Position numbers and translations under genes: made by a program. From assembly GCA_026018925.1 (NCBI GenBank), contig JAKSZU010000007.1, forward strand, positions 100,298,860 through 100,362,859: a DNA stretch of 64,000 nt, given 5' to 3'. The notes under the pieces are model-generated. The model was not told the DNA's origin. It saw nothing but the letters and a program-made list of their open reading frames with translations, and did no database searches. Numbering within the stretch: the first letter of the stretch is position 1; the number at the start of each line of letters is the position of its first letter. The stretch is from Tupaia tana. Taxonomy: Eukaryota; Chordata; Mammalia; Scandentia; Tupaiidae. Of this stretch, positions 1 through 9,621 are shown in pieces.

Positions 1-227
1 TCTGCCAAACTGAACGCCGGTCCTTGGCCCTTCTGGTGCCTGGCGTCGCTCACATAGCTCTGGGCCTGGCTCTCTGCTCCTCCTGCCTCCTCTCAGACTC
101 CTCAGCAGGATTCTTTTCTTTGCTTGCTTTTTGTGGTGCAAACTCTCCTCTTTGTACTGTATCTTCTTTCCCTAAAACATCTCATCCACTCTCACACTTT
201 CAACTGCTATCTATAAACATGATTTCT

Positions 228-478
228 GGGCCAGCAGGCGGCATGGTGGTTGAGACGCTGGATCCCAAATGGCCAACTCCGCAGTTAGAGTCCCAGACCA
301 GGCGGCTTGAAAAAAACACTGAGCCTATGTGCATTCATGCCCACCCAAAATCTCGAGAAGGGAGAGGAAAGGATTGCAGGGTGGTCATCCACCCTGGGTG
401 TGATTTCTCACTTTCCCTATCTCTCTGCCTCTCTCTGGCAAGCACATGCATCCTATGACAACAGCTTTTACAAAAAAA
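228..478 (+). mobile_element. tRNA-derived SINE, old type 1
   Basis: Head GGGCCAGCAGGCGGCATGGT, box-B-like AGTTAGAGTCCC, middle GGATTGCAGGGTGGTCATCC and tail GCAAGCACATGCATCCTATG, then A's. Confidence 0.85.
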
Positions 479-490
479 TTGATGATTCCT

Positions 491-649
491 GGGGCAGGCA
501 GGTGGCGTGGTGGTAAGGGACACTGGATTCCCACATGCCAACTGCAGGGAGTCCCGAGATCTGGCAGCTTGCTTTTTCACTTTCTCTTTCTCTGTTTCAC
601 TCTGTCTCTCTCTGGTCAAATTTAAATAAAGTTAAATAAATAAATAAAA
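491..649 (+). mobile_element. tRNA-derived SINE, type 2
   Basis: Head GGGGCAGGCAGGTGGCGTGG, then CAGCTTGCTTTTTCACTTTC and the end CTCTGGTCAAATTTAAATAA with a TAAA-rich tail. Confidence 0.88.
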
Positions 650-957
650 GGATGACTCCTAATCTTTATCTCCACCTTAGACCTCTCTGGTGACTTCCAG
701 AAACATATAGCCATCCAAGTGTTTATTAGATTACTCCAAAAAGACTTCAAACTCAATATAAAACCAGAAATCAAAACCCCAAATACCCTCACCTTCCTTC
801 TTTCCTGTAAAGTCAACTGTTGTTTCTGAAGTCTCTGTCTCGGCTGATGGCTCATGCTCTATCACCTAAATATCATTCTCTCATTCGCCTCTAACTAAAT
901 GGTCTCAAAGTCTCATTAATGCTACCTCTCAAATATTTTAAGAATCTGCCCACTCTC

Positions 958-1062
958 AGCCGGGTTATTTGGAAGGCTAAAGCAGGAAGACTGCAGATTT
1001 GAAGGTAGACTGAGGAACACAGCAAGACCCTGTCTCTAAAAGAAAAAAAATTAACAAATAAA
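958..1062 (+). mobile_element. Possible 7SL- or tRNA-like SINE monomer
   Basis: GGAAGGCTAAAGCAGGAAGA and ACAGCAAGACCCTGTCTCTA followed by A's resembles the part shared by Alu/B1-like SINEs (GAGGCTGAGGCAGGA, AGACCCTGTCTC). It is unlike the other SINEs here. Confidence 0.5.
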
Positions 1063-1191
1063 TAATGACCTTTTATATGCTCCTGCTGTTTTGAATCATG
1101 CTCCCTTCCGATCAAATCTTCTATAATGCTGCTGAAATGACCTTTCCCACATGTAAAGCTGATCATGTTTCTCTAAGCTGAAATAATTTTT

Positions 1192-1378
1192 ATAAAGATT
1201 TATTTAATTTTTATTTATTATTCTTAAATTTTGCTATAGGGTATGTATGCTTACCAGAGAGGGACTGACAGACAGGGAAGGAGGGAAGTTGAGAAAGCAG
1301 CCCCCAGGTTCAGGACTCAAACCGCGGTTGGCCGCGTGGGAGTCCAGCACCTTAACCACCACGCCACCTGCTGGCCCT
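1192..1378 (-). mobile_element. tRNA-derived SINE with a mixed type 1/type 2 structure
   Basis: Head on the minus strand (GGGCCAGCAGGTGGCGTGGT) and box B GGTTTGAGTCC, but the short middle of type 2 is joined to a CCCTATAGC-type tail. Confidence 0.8.
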
Positions 1379-1434
1379 GAAATGATTTCTATAGTTCCTC
1401 ACTTCTTAACTAATTAACTTGCCTAGTCATTCAG

Positions 1435-1960
1435 CAAAATTGTTTACTATGCAACTGATCATTATTTTAGGCACTGAGTATATTACAGTGAATAAAAGCA
1501 TTTAGTAAGTATGGATAAAGGCAGATGTTAGATAAACAATCTCCTAAATAAATGTGTGATTAAAAATCTGACTGATGCAAAGAAGGCAAGTTAGTCACAA
1601 AGAAAGAGGAGGGAGCCAGGACTGGGAGGTGGCGTGCCTGGAGGAAAGTGTTACCTAAGTGAGACCCGAGGAGTGGGAGCACATGGACGGAGGCTGCACA
1701 GGAAAAGGTCAGGGTGTGGGGAGGGCTGAAGGCGCCTGTTCACCCAGAGCTTGGGCAGTGGGGGACAGTGGGCGAGGTGAGGTTGGAGGGGCCAGGCGAG
1801 GCACACTGGGCCTAAGTGCCACGGTATGAGTTGCTCTGAATAGCTAAGGGAAGCAATTAAGATATTTTAGGCAGATGAATGTTTATATTTCCATTTGTAA
1901 AAGCTTCGCTCTGGCTGCTGGAAGATGGGCCTGCAGCCTGAGTGACTGTGAGCTCACTGC
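1435..1960 (+). repeat. Ancient mammalian interspersed repeat, copy 1
   Basis: TTTTAGGCACTGAGTATATT and ACAGTGAATAAAAGC, later GAGGAAAGTGTTACC and GCTCTGGCTGCTGGAAGATG, follow the order of a widespread old mammalian repeat. Three other plus-strand copies occur here (24180, 32500 and 42180). I do not name the family. Confidence 0.5.
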
Positions 1961-2923
1961 ATCAGTCCGGGAGAGACCAGGTATGGCAGCCTCTCCTGAA
2001 GTGTGTAGCAGAGACTAGGCACCTGAGCCTGGCACGTGGAGTGCCCGGTACTTTAAAAGATGTAAGCCTGCTAAACAAAAAGGCATGTGAGATTCAGGAT
2101 CTAACTAATGGGAACATATCTCACACTGTGAGAACACGTCTGCTCAGAGATCTTACCACAGAGCTACAACATGATGGCCTATATGGTATAGTTTCTGCCA
2201 AACCCACACCACACCTGACCTCTCTTACCACATCTCCAAGATGTGACGAAAAGGTACCCAGGCTTTGCATGGAAAAAAGCAACAAACTAACACGCAAACC
2301 TCTCCAAAAATCAAAAACAAATGTCTTGCTTTCTGTTTGCAACCTCGTTAACCGCAGGGAACGGCCATTTACCCTGGGCACCAATGTGGAAGTCTGGGTT
2401 AGCCTCGATTCTTCTCTTGCATTCCCACCCCATATCAGGTGTAAATGATCAGTATGTACCAGCTGAAACTGAATACGATAATGAATACGGTCCTATGGGA
2501 ATTATTCCATGCAATTACATACAATATGAACCTGACTACAAACTCTCTGATGGTGATATACTATTTACATTAATACGTTCCTACAAAGAAAGATGATTTG
2601 ATTAGAGAGTAAACAGTGGTCCAATATACTATAATATGATGCTATAATTGTGTTTTACTGCGACATAAGTTTTCTTCAGAGTTAATACCACTACAATAAA
2701 TACATACAGATAAAACATGCCTCATTTCTTGATTCTCAAATTCACTTACCAACCCTTTTTTCCTCTCTTGAGAACAGAAAACAGTTGTCATCTGAGGTTT
2801 GCAAAGAATAGTTTAAGACCAGAAGTACCAAAGAAATTTTCTTTGTTTTAAAAGAAACTTCTTTGTTTTAAAAACAACTTTTGCTTCTAAGTTTCTGCAT
2901 ATTTGTTTTAAAATATAGTTTGA
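1961..2923. other. Intron, no recognised feature
   Basis: Low-repeat sequence. Open frames at 1942-2596 match no protein I know and have no splice or promoter context. Confidence 0.5.
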
Positions 2924-3107
2924 GGGGCCGGCAGGTGGCGTGCTGGTTAAGAGCGCTGGATTCCCACATGGCCGACCACGGTTCAAGTTCCGGACCTGGA
3001 GGCTTGCTTTCTCACTTTCCCTTTCTCTCTCTCCTTGCCCCTCTCTGGTCAAAATTTAAAAATGATTAGCAACAAATGGAATTAATTAAATAAATAAATA
3101 TTTTAAA
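2924..3107 (+). mobile_element. tRNA-derived SINE, type 2, with target duplication
   Basis: GGGGCCGGCAGGTGGCGTGC to CTCTGGTCAAAATTTAAAAA. It is bracketed by ATATAGTTTGAG on the left and AGATAGTTTGAG on the right. Confidence 0.88.
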
Positions 3108-3464
3108 AAAGATAGTTTGAGTATTTCTCTAAAAGGACAGTTAAAATCAGATACATTTCACACCAAATACATAGTACAGTAATACTGAATTTCTCCACTA
3201 CTGCTGACGAATGAGTCATCTTATACAGGGAAACACTGAGCCAACCACATTTTCGGTTTTAGTGCTAACTTTTAAAAAAATTATTTTTGAAAGAAATACA
3301 TGTAAAATCTTTTTAGGCAATCAACTCCCTTTTTTAAATAGAGAAGAATATCATTTTAAGGTGTTCTTCATGACTTAAAATTACTAAACTTCTGTCAAAA
3401 CACAATGAGAACATCTCAGGGAATTCTAAGATAAGATCATAAACCATCTGTGCTAATTTTTCTT

Positions 3465-3735
3465 TTTCTTTTTAAATTAGGTTTTTGCCATAGGGTGCAA
3501 ATGCTCATCAGAGAGAGACAGTGGGAAGGAAAGTGAGAAATCCCCCCCTCCCCAGGAGGGATGGCCGCTCCACAGCCCCTTCTCCTCCATTCTTCTCCTG
3601 AGATTTTGGGCACACTGGGCATGCGTGTACATGCACTTGGCATGTGATTTTCAAAATGCCAGGTCTGGGACTCGAACTGCAATTGACCAAATGGGATTAC
3701 AGCACCTTAACCACTACAGCAACTACTGGCCCCAC
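3465..3735 (-). mobile_element. tRNA-derived SINE, old type 1
   Basis: The plus strand shows the reversed tail TTTTTGCCATAGGGTGCAAA, the middle GGAGGGATGGCCGCTCCACA and the reversed head CTACTGGCCCC. Confidence 0.85.
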
Positions 3736-3811
3736 TGGTGCCCCTTCTTAACAGGATGTCTTCTGCTACAAGTCCTTCTACCTGTTGTATTTCACCTGCT
3801 AGTAAAAAAAA

Positions 3812-3935
3812 CTTTATCAAGGGCACGCATGCACATGACCCCAGCGTTTTAAGTTGCTGAGCCTAGGACTCAAACTGTAATTGACCACGTGGGAGTCCAG
3901 CAACAGAACCATTAAACCATCTGCTGGTTCTAACT
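3812..3935 (-). mobile_element. tRNA-derived SINE, truncated (tail lost)
   Basis: Only the head half remains, with reversed head CCATCTGCTGGTTCT. It is part of the duplicated block shared with 7870-8088, where the SINE is complete. Confidence 0.8.
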
Positions 3936-4046
3936 AATTTTTTTTTTTTAAAGAAATTGCATCACTTTATTTTCCGAATGAAATTTGGGAGGAAGTCTGA
4001 CAGAAAACAGATTAATGAAGGATCGAAATGCTGTCATATCACACAC
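3828..4046. repeat. 220-bp duplicated block, copy 1
   Basis: The block runs from within a minus-strand SINE (GACCCCAGCGTTTTAAGTTG) across its head into unique DNA (ATCACTTTATTTTCCGAATG, CTGTCATATCAC). It recurs at 7870-8088 with about 90% identity and the same SINE/flank junction, so it is a true duplication and not two independent SINEs. Confidence 0.88.
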
Positions 4047-4661
4047 TCGTCAGTAAGTAACCAGTTTAATCTCATCACGCTCCACTCAGAGCCTCTGGGC
4101 TCATTCCACATCCTTCCTCCTTCGGAAAGTGCAAATGAGAGCTATTTTCCCTTCTGACTGCTGGCTTTTGCGTCCATCTCTAGGTTTACAACTGTATCCC
4201 TCATAATTAAAAGCTACCGGGAGCTCGACTACCATGTAAATGAGACATAGTCCCAAGGGTCATTACTACAGCAATCGAATAGTACAGACCACCGTTACAG
4301 TCCAGTAAGTTCTTCTAAATGAGCAATGAGGCAATATGCTACCTTGACGCCCACAGTCCTATAACACTTTATGATAAATACCTAGAATTTAAAAATGGAT
4401 TATCGTTGATATCTATTACAGTAAGGCTCCAGGCAGAGAACCCACAGATGGTATGAAGGGCCAAAGGCATAAACTAGCACACACAGAGAACAGTTCACAC
4501 AGAGCAGGCAGGCCCTTTGCGCACACCACACCTGGGGCCGTTCAGTCTACCGAGTACTGACTCTGAGCCCATCGCAATGAAACGCTGTGAGAAACTGAGC
4601 GCTCTGAATGCATCGCAGTAAACTACGGGTGGAGGGCATAGCGCATCTCCTGTTCACGCAC
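3936..4661. other. Low-repeat intron downstream of the 60-nt DCAF6 exon
   Basis: Unique sequence free of SINEs, with the duplicated flank at its left end. A reversed AATAAA near 3970 has no gene context. Nothing else is seen. Confidence 0.5.
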
Positions 4662-4721
4662 CCTGTTGCTCGTCAAGTGACATGGATCCGAGCTGTTTGT
4701 TAACCACAGAAGAAGGAGAAT
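4662..4721 (-). CDS. DCAF6: DCAF6 60-nt exon
   Basis: A 60-nt exon encodes (D)SPSSVVNKQLGSMSLDEQQ. The aspartate codon is completed by the last G of the exon at 23372-23527, and this segment follows PHAS in the human isoform. The acceptor is CTCGTTTTTGTTTCAG|ATTC and the donor CAACAGG|GTGCGTG. It is easy to overlook because no long open frame surrounds it. It is separated from the previous exon by 18.6 kb of repeat-filled intron. The next expected exon (NNNEKLSPKPG in human) was not found down to position 1. Confidence 0.88.
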
Positions 4722-5432
4722 CTGAAACAAAAACGAGATTTCAACTTAAAAATGAGCAGCAGAAAACTGCACAGCAATGCACGATTATCTCTAAGTTCAA
4801 GAAACCAACGTGAGGGCGGGGGCAGGAGGAGTGCTGCAGCGTTTCCCAAGCAGCGAGTCAGCAGGCCACGCACTGAGGCAGGTTACTCCAGGCAAGCATT
4901 CGGCAGCTTTGAAAATGAGCTGAGAAAACACTCTTCTGGTCCATGCATACACCTTTTATCAAATCCATTTCACACAGGCGTGAGGAGCAAGGCAGGTCAG
5001 TTAGAAAGGAGGTATCTGCTCCTCAAACTCCCTCTCCAGCTGTGAGATGCCTTCCAGCCTGTCTTGGAGAACTCAAAGCGTGAAATGAAATGCTTACTTC
5101 ACTTCCTGAGGCATTGTCTGCTGCACCATGGGATGAAGGGGCTCACCCAAACCAACCACCAACCCCCCCCCCCCCCCACGGTTTATACAAACAATACTCA
5201 GTGCAGAACACAGAAATCTTAAAGCTATGCTGTGCTATGCGTACTGAAAACTATCTGTGAAGGTAGAGGTTTCTTTAGAGATACCCAGTGGGAAAGGAAA
5301 AAGAGGGGCAAAGAGAAGGCTTGCCAGGGACTAGCTTCAAACAGAACAGCTCTGTTTTTACCTTTTAGATATACTGGGTTTCTAGGTAAGAATTTATTTT
5401 ATAAATGAATTCTACTCTCTGAAAAATACTGG
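4722..5432. other. Low-repeat intron upstream of the 60-nt DCAF6 exon
   Basis: Unique sequence with the exon's pyrimidine tract at its left end and a C15 run at 5163-5177. No other feature is seen. Confidence 0.5.
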
Positions 5433-5680
5433 GAGGACCAGCAGTTAGTGTAATGGCTATGTCGCTGGACTCCCATGTAGTCGACCGTGGTTCAAGTCCT
5501 GGACCCGGTGGCTTAAACTCACGCTGGGTGCGTGTGTGTGCGTGCCCAAGATCCCGAGAGGAGAATGGAGGAGAAGGGATTGCTGCGTAGCCATCCCCCC
5601 TGGGGGGTGATTTCTCACTTTCTGTCTCTCTCTTTCTACCTTTCTGGTGAGCACCCTATAGCAAACATTTTATTAAAGAA
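5433..5680 (+). mobile_element. tRNA-derived SINE, type 1
   Basis: Head GACCAGCAGTTAGTGTAATG, box B GGTTCAAGTCC and tail GGTGAGCACCCTATAGCAAA. Confidence 0.92.
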
Positions 5681-6049
5681 AAACACTGGGATAAAGAAAG
5701 GCAGCATGACAGGATAGAAAGAGCACTGGTCTGGAGTGAGTTTTGATTCTAAACCTGGTTCTGAGAATAATTAGCAACACTTAAGGCCTAAACTTTCCCT
5801 TTCTTATTATCAGCCTGGGGTGCTGGTAATGTATGTAAGACACTGCGGAGCAGAAGGAGACCTCTCCCTCTTCCTGGCGTGGGCTCCGTGATCTCAGTGT
5901 GGACATGAAGTGCAGCTGGCCCCCAAACATAAGAATGCCCTGGTTCCTAAGAGCCTGTGTCTGAGCTCCTGCAAATGTTCATGCAGCAGCAGGCTCTGCT
6001 CCATGTGGCATTCCATTTCCCAAAACGCAGGGCTTTGTTTTAGGTTTTC

Positions 6050-6323
6050 ATTCGTTCTTTCTTTGTTTTTTTTGAGAGGTTTTCACTATAGGGCGCGTGC
6101 GCTCACCAGACAGACAGAGAGAGACAGAGAGACAAAGCGAGAAATCACCTCCCAGGGGGGATGGTCACGCCTCAATCCCTTCTCCTCCATTCTCCTCTCG
6201 GGATCTTGGGCACGCACACACACGCGCCCGGCGTGAGTTTTAAGCCACCAGGTCCAGGACGCAAACCGCAGCCGGCTATGTGGGAGTCCAGCGACATAGC
6301 CATTACGCTAACTGCTGGTTCCC
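6050..6323 (-). mobile_element. tRNA-derived SINE, type 1, inserted in the tail of another SINE
   Basis: Full length, from a T-rich run to TAACTGCTGGTTCCC. TTTTAGGTTTTC lies on both sides (about 6039 and 6328), placing it inside the tail of the SINE at 6332-6545. Confidence 0.92.
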
Positions 6324-6331
6324 TTATTTTA

Positions 6332-6545
6332 GGTTTTCTAATGTGCCAGAGGGCACTCACCAGTGCTAGAGAGACAGAGAGAGGGCGAGAGCATCTCTCG
6401 AATGGGGCATGGTCACGCTGCAATCCCTTCTCCATTCTTCCCTTCTTTCAGGGTTTTGGGCATGCAGGCACATGTTTCCGGCGTGTTTTTCAAGCTGCCC
6501 TGTCTGAGTCTCCAATCACACGGCTGGCCATGTGGGATCTGGATT
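6332..6545 (-). mobile_element. tRNA-derived SINE, old type 1, head truncated
   Basis: The reversed tail GTGCCAGAGGGCACTCACCA, the middle CAATCCCTTCTCCATTC and a partial head CTGGCCATGTGGGA remain. Confidence 0.8.
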
Positions 6546-6919
6546 TTTTAAGAAAGCCCCCCAAATGAAGGTATTTTAAGTGAAGACGGTCTTTAACTGG
6601 GTAGCCAAGATAAATTTTTCAATATATCCTTTAGTCACACTAGCTTTTACCATTCGATCACTTCCATTTGCATATTCAGAAGTTTGAACCCTGCTACTGG
6701 GACCAGTGATATTATCTTCTAATGTCACCAGTTTGCTCAGATTTTGGCTTTACGAGATTTTCACAAAGTATGATTATTTAAATAACAGCTTTTACTTATT
6801 CTTACTTACCACCTTCTCATCAGAACATGTAGTTAAAAAAATCTTTACTACACATGGAAAAAAAAGTGGAAACCGTATTTCAAGTAGTTCCCTAATCTAT
6901 CCAAGCTATGCTTTCCTTT

Positions 6920-7180
6920 TTTTTTATGGAGAGGTTTTCGCTATAGGGCGCGTGCGCTCACCAGACAGACAGAGAGAGACATAGAGACAGAAAGCGAGAA
7001 ATCACCCCCAGGGGGGATGGTCACGCCGCAATCCCTTCTCCTCCATTCTCCTCTCGGGATCTTTGGCACACACGCACACGCGCGCGGCATGAGTTTTAAG
7101 CCACCGGGTCCAGGGCGCGAACCGCGGTCGACTATGTGGGAGTCCAGCGACATAGCCATTATGCTTACTGCTGGTTCCCC
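6920..7180 (-). mobile_element. tRNA-derived SINE, type 1, with perfect target duplication
   Basis: Full length with box B intact (reversed, CGCGAACCGC variant). CTATGCTTTCCTTTT flanks both ends (6905-6919 and 7180-7195), so it is young. Confidence 0.93.
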
Positions 7181-7526
7181 TATGCTTTCCTTTTTAAAGA
7201 CTTCTAATTTACCCATTTCAGAGTTAGAGTCAACACTATTTTTGAAGAACAAATAACTGATCCTTAAAGATACAATTATACTCTTCAAAGAAAAACACAA
7301 CAAAAATGTGACTCACAATGAAATAAAAAATGAGAAAACCTCCTCAACAGTCTCTTATGGGGTATTTTCCATCCCTATGGATCTTTTATATGTTTCATTG
7401 TGCTCTCATTTAATAATTATAGGCCTAAGAAAACTATTAATATATACACTCCAACAATCTTTAAGTACTTAATTTTTCCATAAATATTACAGAATATAAA
7501 TATCCTATTAAAATAAAGCACATCTC

Positions 7527-7722
7527 GGGGCTGCGTAATGATGTAGGGGTAAAACGCAAGGGTCTGCGAGGTAGACCCATGTGAGAAAGTTGCTGGTTCA
7601 AGCCCAGTGACCTCCCTGAGTTTGCTGGGCATGTGTGCCCATGATCCTGGATGACAGGTTGAAGGACAGAGTGTGGCATCAAGACCCTTTGGGGATACTG
7701 TACCTCTCTCTTTCTCTCTCAC
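7527..7722 (+). mobile_element. tRNA-related SINE, type 3
   Basis: A different family: GGTTCAAGCCC box B, then GGGCATGTGTGCCCATGATC, TGGCATCAAGACCCTTTGGG and a TCTCTCTTTCTCTCTCAC end. It shares order with 27408-27630. Confidence 0.7.
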
Positions 7723-7977
7723 TGATTTTTTTTTTTTTTTTAAGAGAGATTTTTGCTATAGGGAGCGTGCACTCACTGGAGAGACAGAGAGAAAGAAAGC
7801 AAAAAATCATCTCCCAGGGGGATGGCCACACCGCAATCCCTTCTCTATTCTCGTCTCGAGGTTCTGGGCATGCACACACATGACCCCAGAGTTTTAAGTT
7901 GCTGAGCGTAGGACTCAAACTGCAATTGACCATGTGGGAGTCCAGCCACATAACCGTTACACCATCTGCTGGTTCTA
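7723..7977 (-). mobile_element. tRNA-derived SINE, type 1
   Basis: Complete from T15 through the reversed tail GCTATAGGGAGCGTGCACTC to the reversed head CCATCTGCTGGTTCT. It abuts the type 3 SINE and belongs to the duplicated block. Confidence 0.9.
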
Positions 7978-8088
7978 ACTATTTTTTTTTTTTAAAGAAA
8001 AATGTATCACTTTATTTTCCGAATGAAATTTAGGGAGGAAATCTGACAGAAAACAGATTAATTAAGGATCAAAATGCTGTCATATCAC
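7870..8088. repeat. 220-bp duplicated block, copy 2
   Basis: Same junction and flank as 3828-4046 (ATCACTTTATTTTCCGAATG, then CTGACAGAAAACAGATTAAT, CTGTCATATCAC). Here the SINE is complete upstream, whereas copy 1 has lost its tail part. Confidence 0.88.
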
Positions 8089-8165
8089 AGAATTGTGTAT
8101 CTTCAAATATTTAAAGAATCTAAAATATTAAAGTTTATGTTGAGACACAAAAATAGTATTATAAC

Positions 8166-8279
8166 TAGGGATCAGCAGATGGTGTAATGGTTATGTTGCT
8201 GGACTCCCATGTAGTTGACCATGGTTTGAGGAGCACATGTGCCTCATAGCACATAGCAAAACTCTCTCTTAAAAAAATA
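8166..8279 (+). mobile_element. tRNA-derived SINE, internally deleted
   Basis: Head GGATCAGCAGATGGTGTAAT and box-B part GGTTTGAG are joined directly to the tail GCACATAGCAAAACTCTCTC, missing the whole middle. Confidence 0.8.
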
Positions 8280-8286
8280 TAGTATT

Positions 8287-8548
8287 GGGAACCAGCAGTT
8301 GGCGTAATGGCTATGTCACTGGACTCTCAGGTAGTCGACCGCGGTTCGCGTCCCGGACCCGGCGGCTTAAAACTCACGCCGGGCGCGTGTGCGTGCGTGC
8401 CCAAGGTCCCGAGAGGAGAATGGAGGAGAAGGGATTGCGGCGTGACCATCCCCCCTGGGGGGTGATTTCTCGCTTTCTGTCTCTCTGTCTCTCTCTATCT
8501 GTCTGGTGAGCGCATGCGCCCTATGGCAAAAACCTCTCCAAAAAAATA
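8287..8548 (+). mobile_element. tRNA-derived SINE, type 1, with target duplication
   Basis: Full length, GGGAACCAGCAGTTGGCGTA to ATGGCAAAAACCTCTCC. ATATAGTATT lies on both sides. Confidence 0.93.
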
Positions 8549-8633
8549 TATAGTATTAAAACTAGATATGTCCATTTCTGCAGAATTATTTGTTGTTCCA
8601 TCTTGAAACCTAATCTTTACAAAGGTTTGTAAA

Positions 8634-8690
8634 GTCCTCTCCTCTCCTCTCCTCTCCTCTCCTTTCCTTTCCTTCTTTCTTTCTTTTTCT
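8634..8690. repeat. CTCTC/CTTT simple repeat
   Basis: Pentamer CTCTC units grade into CTTT units, forming the reversed A-rich tail of the SINE that follows. Confidence 0.9.
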
Positions 8691-8696
8691 TTCCTC

Positions 8697-8933
8697 TTTT
8701 TTTGGTAATAGGGTGTGTGTTCTTCCCAGAGGGATAGAGAGTGAGAAGAGAAACCACCCCCTGATAAGAATGGGCATGCCACAATCCTCTTTCCTCCATC
8801 TCCCCTTTTGAGGCGTTGGGCACATGCACAAGTGCCCAGTGCCCTTATCAAGCTGCTGGGTCTGGGGTGTGAGCTGCATGGCCGGTCATGCAGAACCCAC
8901 CTGCCTGAACTACCAGGCCACAGAGCTGACCTG
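8697..8933 (-). mobile_element. tRNA-derived SINE, old variant
   Basis: Reversed tail GGTAATAGGGTGTGTGTTCT and reversed head CCACAGAGCTGACCT. The same diverged head occurs at 32670-32911. Confidence 0.75.
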
Positions 8934-9029
8934 AGGGGCACTTCTGGGTCACTGCTTCCACTTTACTCATAATCCTGGGACCATGCAGCTACTCTGGAAA
9001 GGGTTTATTATATTTTCCTGTAATATACA

Positions 9030-9242
9030 TTTTTTTAAAAGAATTGTTTCATTTAATTTTATTTATTTATTTTAATTTGACCAGCAAGGGACAGAGTGAG
9101 AAAGCGAGAGAGAGAAAAAGCGAGAGAGAGAGAGAGACAGAGAAAGTGAGAAAGCAAGCCAACAGGTCCAGGTCAGGTCTCGAACTGTGGTTGGTCATGT
9201 GAGAGTCCAGTGCCCTTAACCACCATGCCACCTGTTGGCCCC
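9030..9242 (-). mobile_element. tRNA-derived SINE, type 2
   Basis: The plus strand reads AATTTGACCAGCAAGGGACA, an expanded GAGA run, box B reversed (CTCGAACTGTGG) and the reversed head CCACCTGTTGGCCCC. Confidence 0.87.
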
Positions 9243-9523
9243 ATGATATACGTATTTTAAGTGACATATTTTTACACCAACAGGTATTCATAAATAAAAT
9301 ACTGAGGTCTCCTATCTTTAAAAAAATTTCTAAAATACTATTTCTTCAAGCTAACTGCTTCAGCTGTTTGCATACTCCATTCCTTCTCTCTCTGAAACAT
9401 ATTACAGAAAGCAACATCATAAAATAAAACCTGAATATATAGTTCAATGATAATTTATAATAAAATTCAGTATGGTTTGTCAGCTTATTTGCAGTGTCAA
9501 AATTATAATATTATTTAAAGGTA

Positions 9524-9536
9524 GAGGCACATTTTA
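9524..9536. repeat. Target-site duplication of the U6/half-L1 chimera (left copy)
   Basis: GAGGCACATTTTA occurs here and, without mismatch, at 14188-14200. The pair brackets copy B, nested copy A and the U6 pseudogene, which marks one insertion event for the outer element. Confidence 0.85.
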
Positions 9537-9611
9537 TTTATTTATTTATTCGGATTTTCAAATATATTTTTAATTTCAAGGCAATTTAAGCTTTAATAAG
9601 TCCAAATCAAA
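9537..9611 (-). mobile_element. 3' end of half-L1 copy B, displaced by copy A
   Basis: On the minus strand, TTTGATTTGGACTTATTAAA followed by CTTGAAATTAAAAATAT continues the 3' UTR that is cut at 12194. It matches the equivalent place in copy D (about 63500-63560). It ends GAATAAATAAATAAA directly against GAGGCACATTTTA (9524-9536), the same 13 bp that flanks the U6 end at 14188-14200. Confidence 0.82.
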
Positions 9612-9621
9612 AAAACGTTAA

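Noticed and set aside
24..458. A 144-codon plus-strand frame with a hydrophobic start.
   Set aside because: Its second half is SINE sequence (from 228) and its first half is unremarkable pyrimidine-rich DNA.
2321..2596. A plus-strand frame ending YKLSDGDILFTLIRSYKER, which reads like protein.
   Set aside because: No family recognised, no splice sites at suitable places, and opposite strand to the host gene; kept only as unexplained low-repeat intron.
3936..4046. Possible minus-strand gene end, with AATAAA followed by an A-rich run.
   Set aside because: The A run belongs to the adjoining SINE, the same motif recurs in the duplicate at 7980-8088, and DCAF6 continues beyond position 1.
5910..6568. 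Frames of 108 and 135 codons on the plus strand.
   Set aside because: Mostly reversed SINE sequence; the same peptide motifs recur at every SINE in the window.
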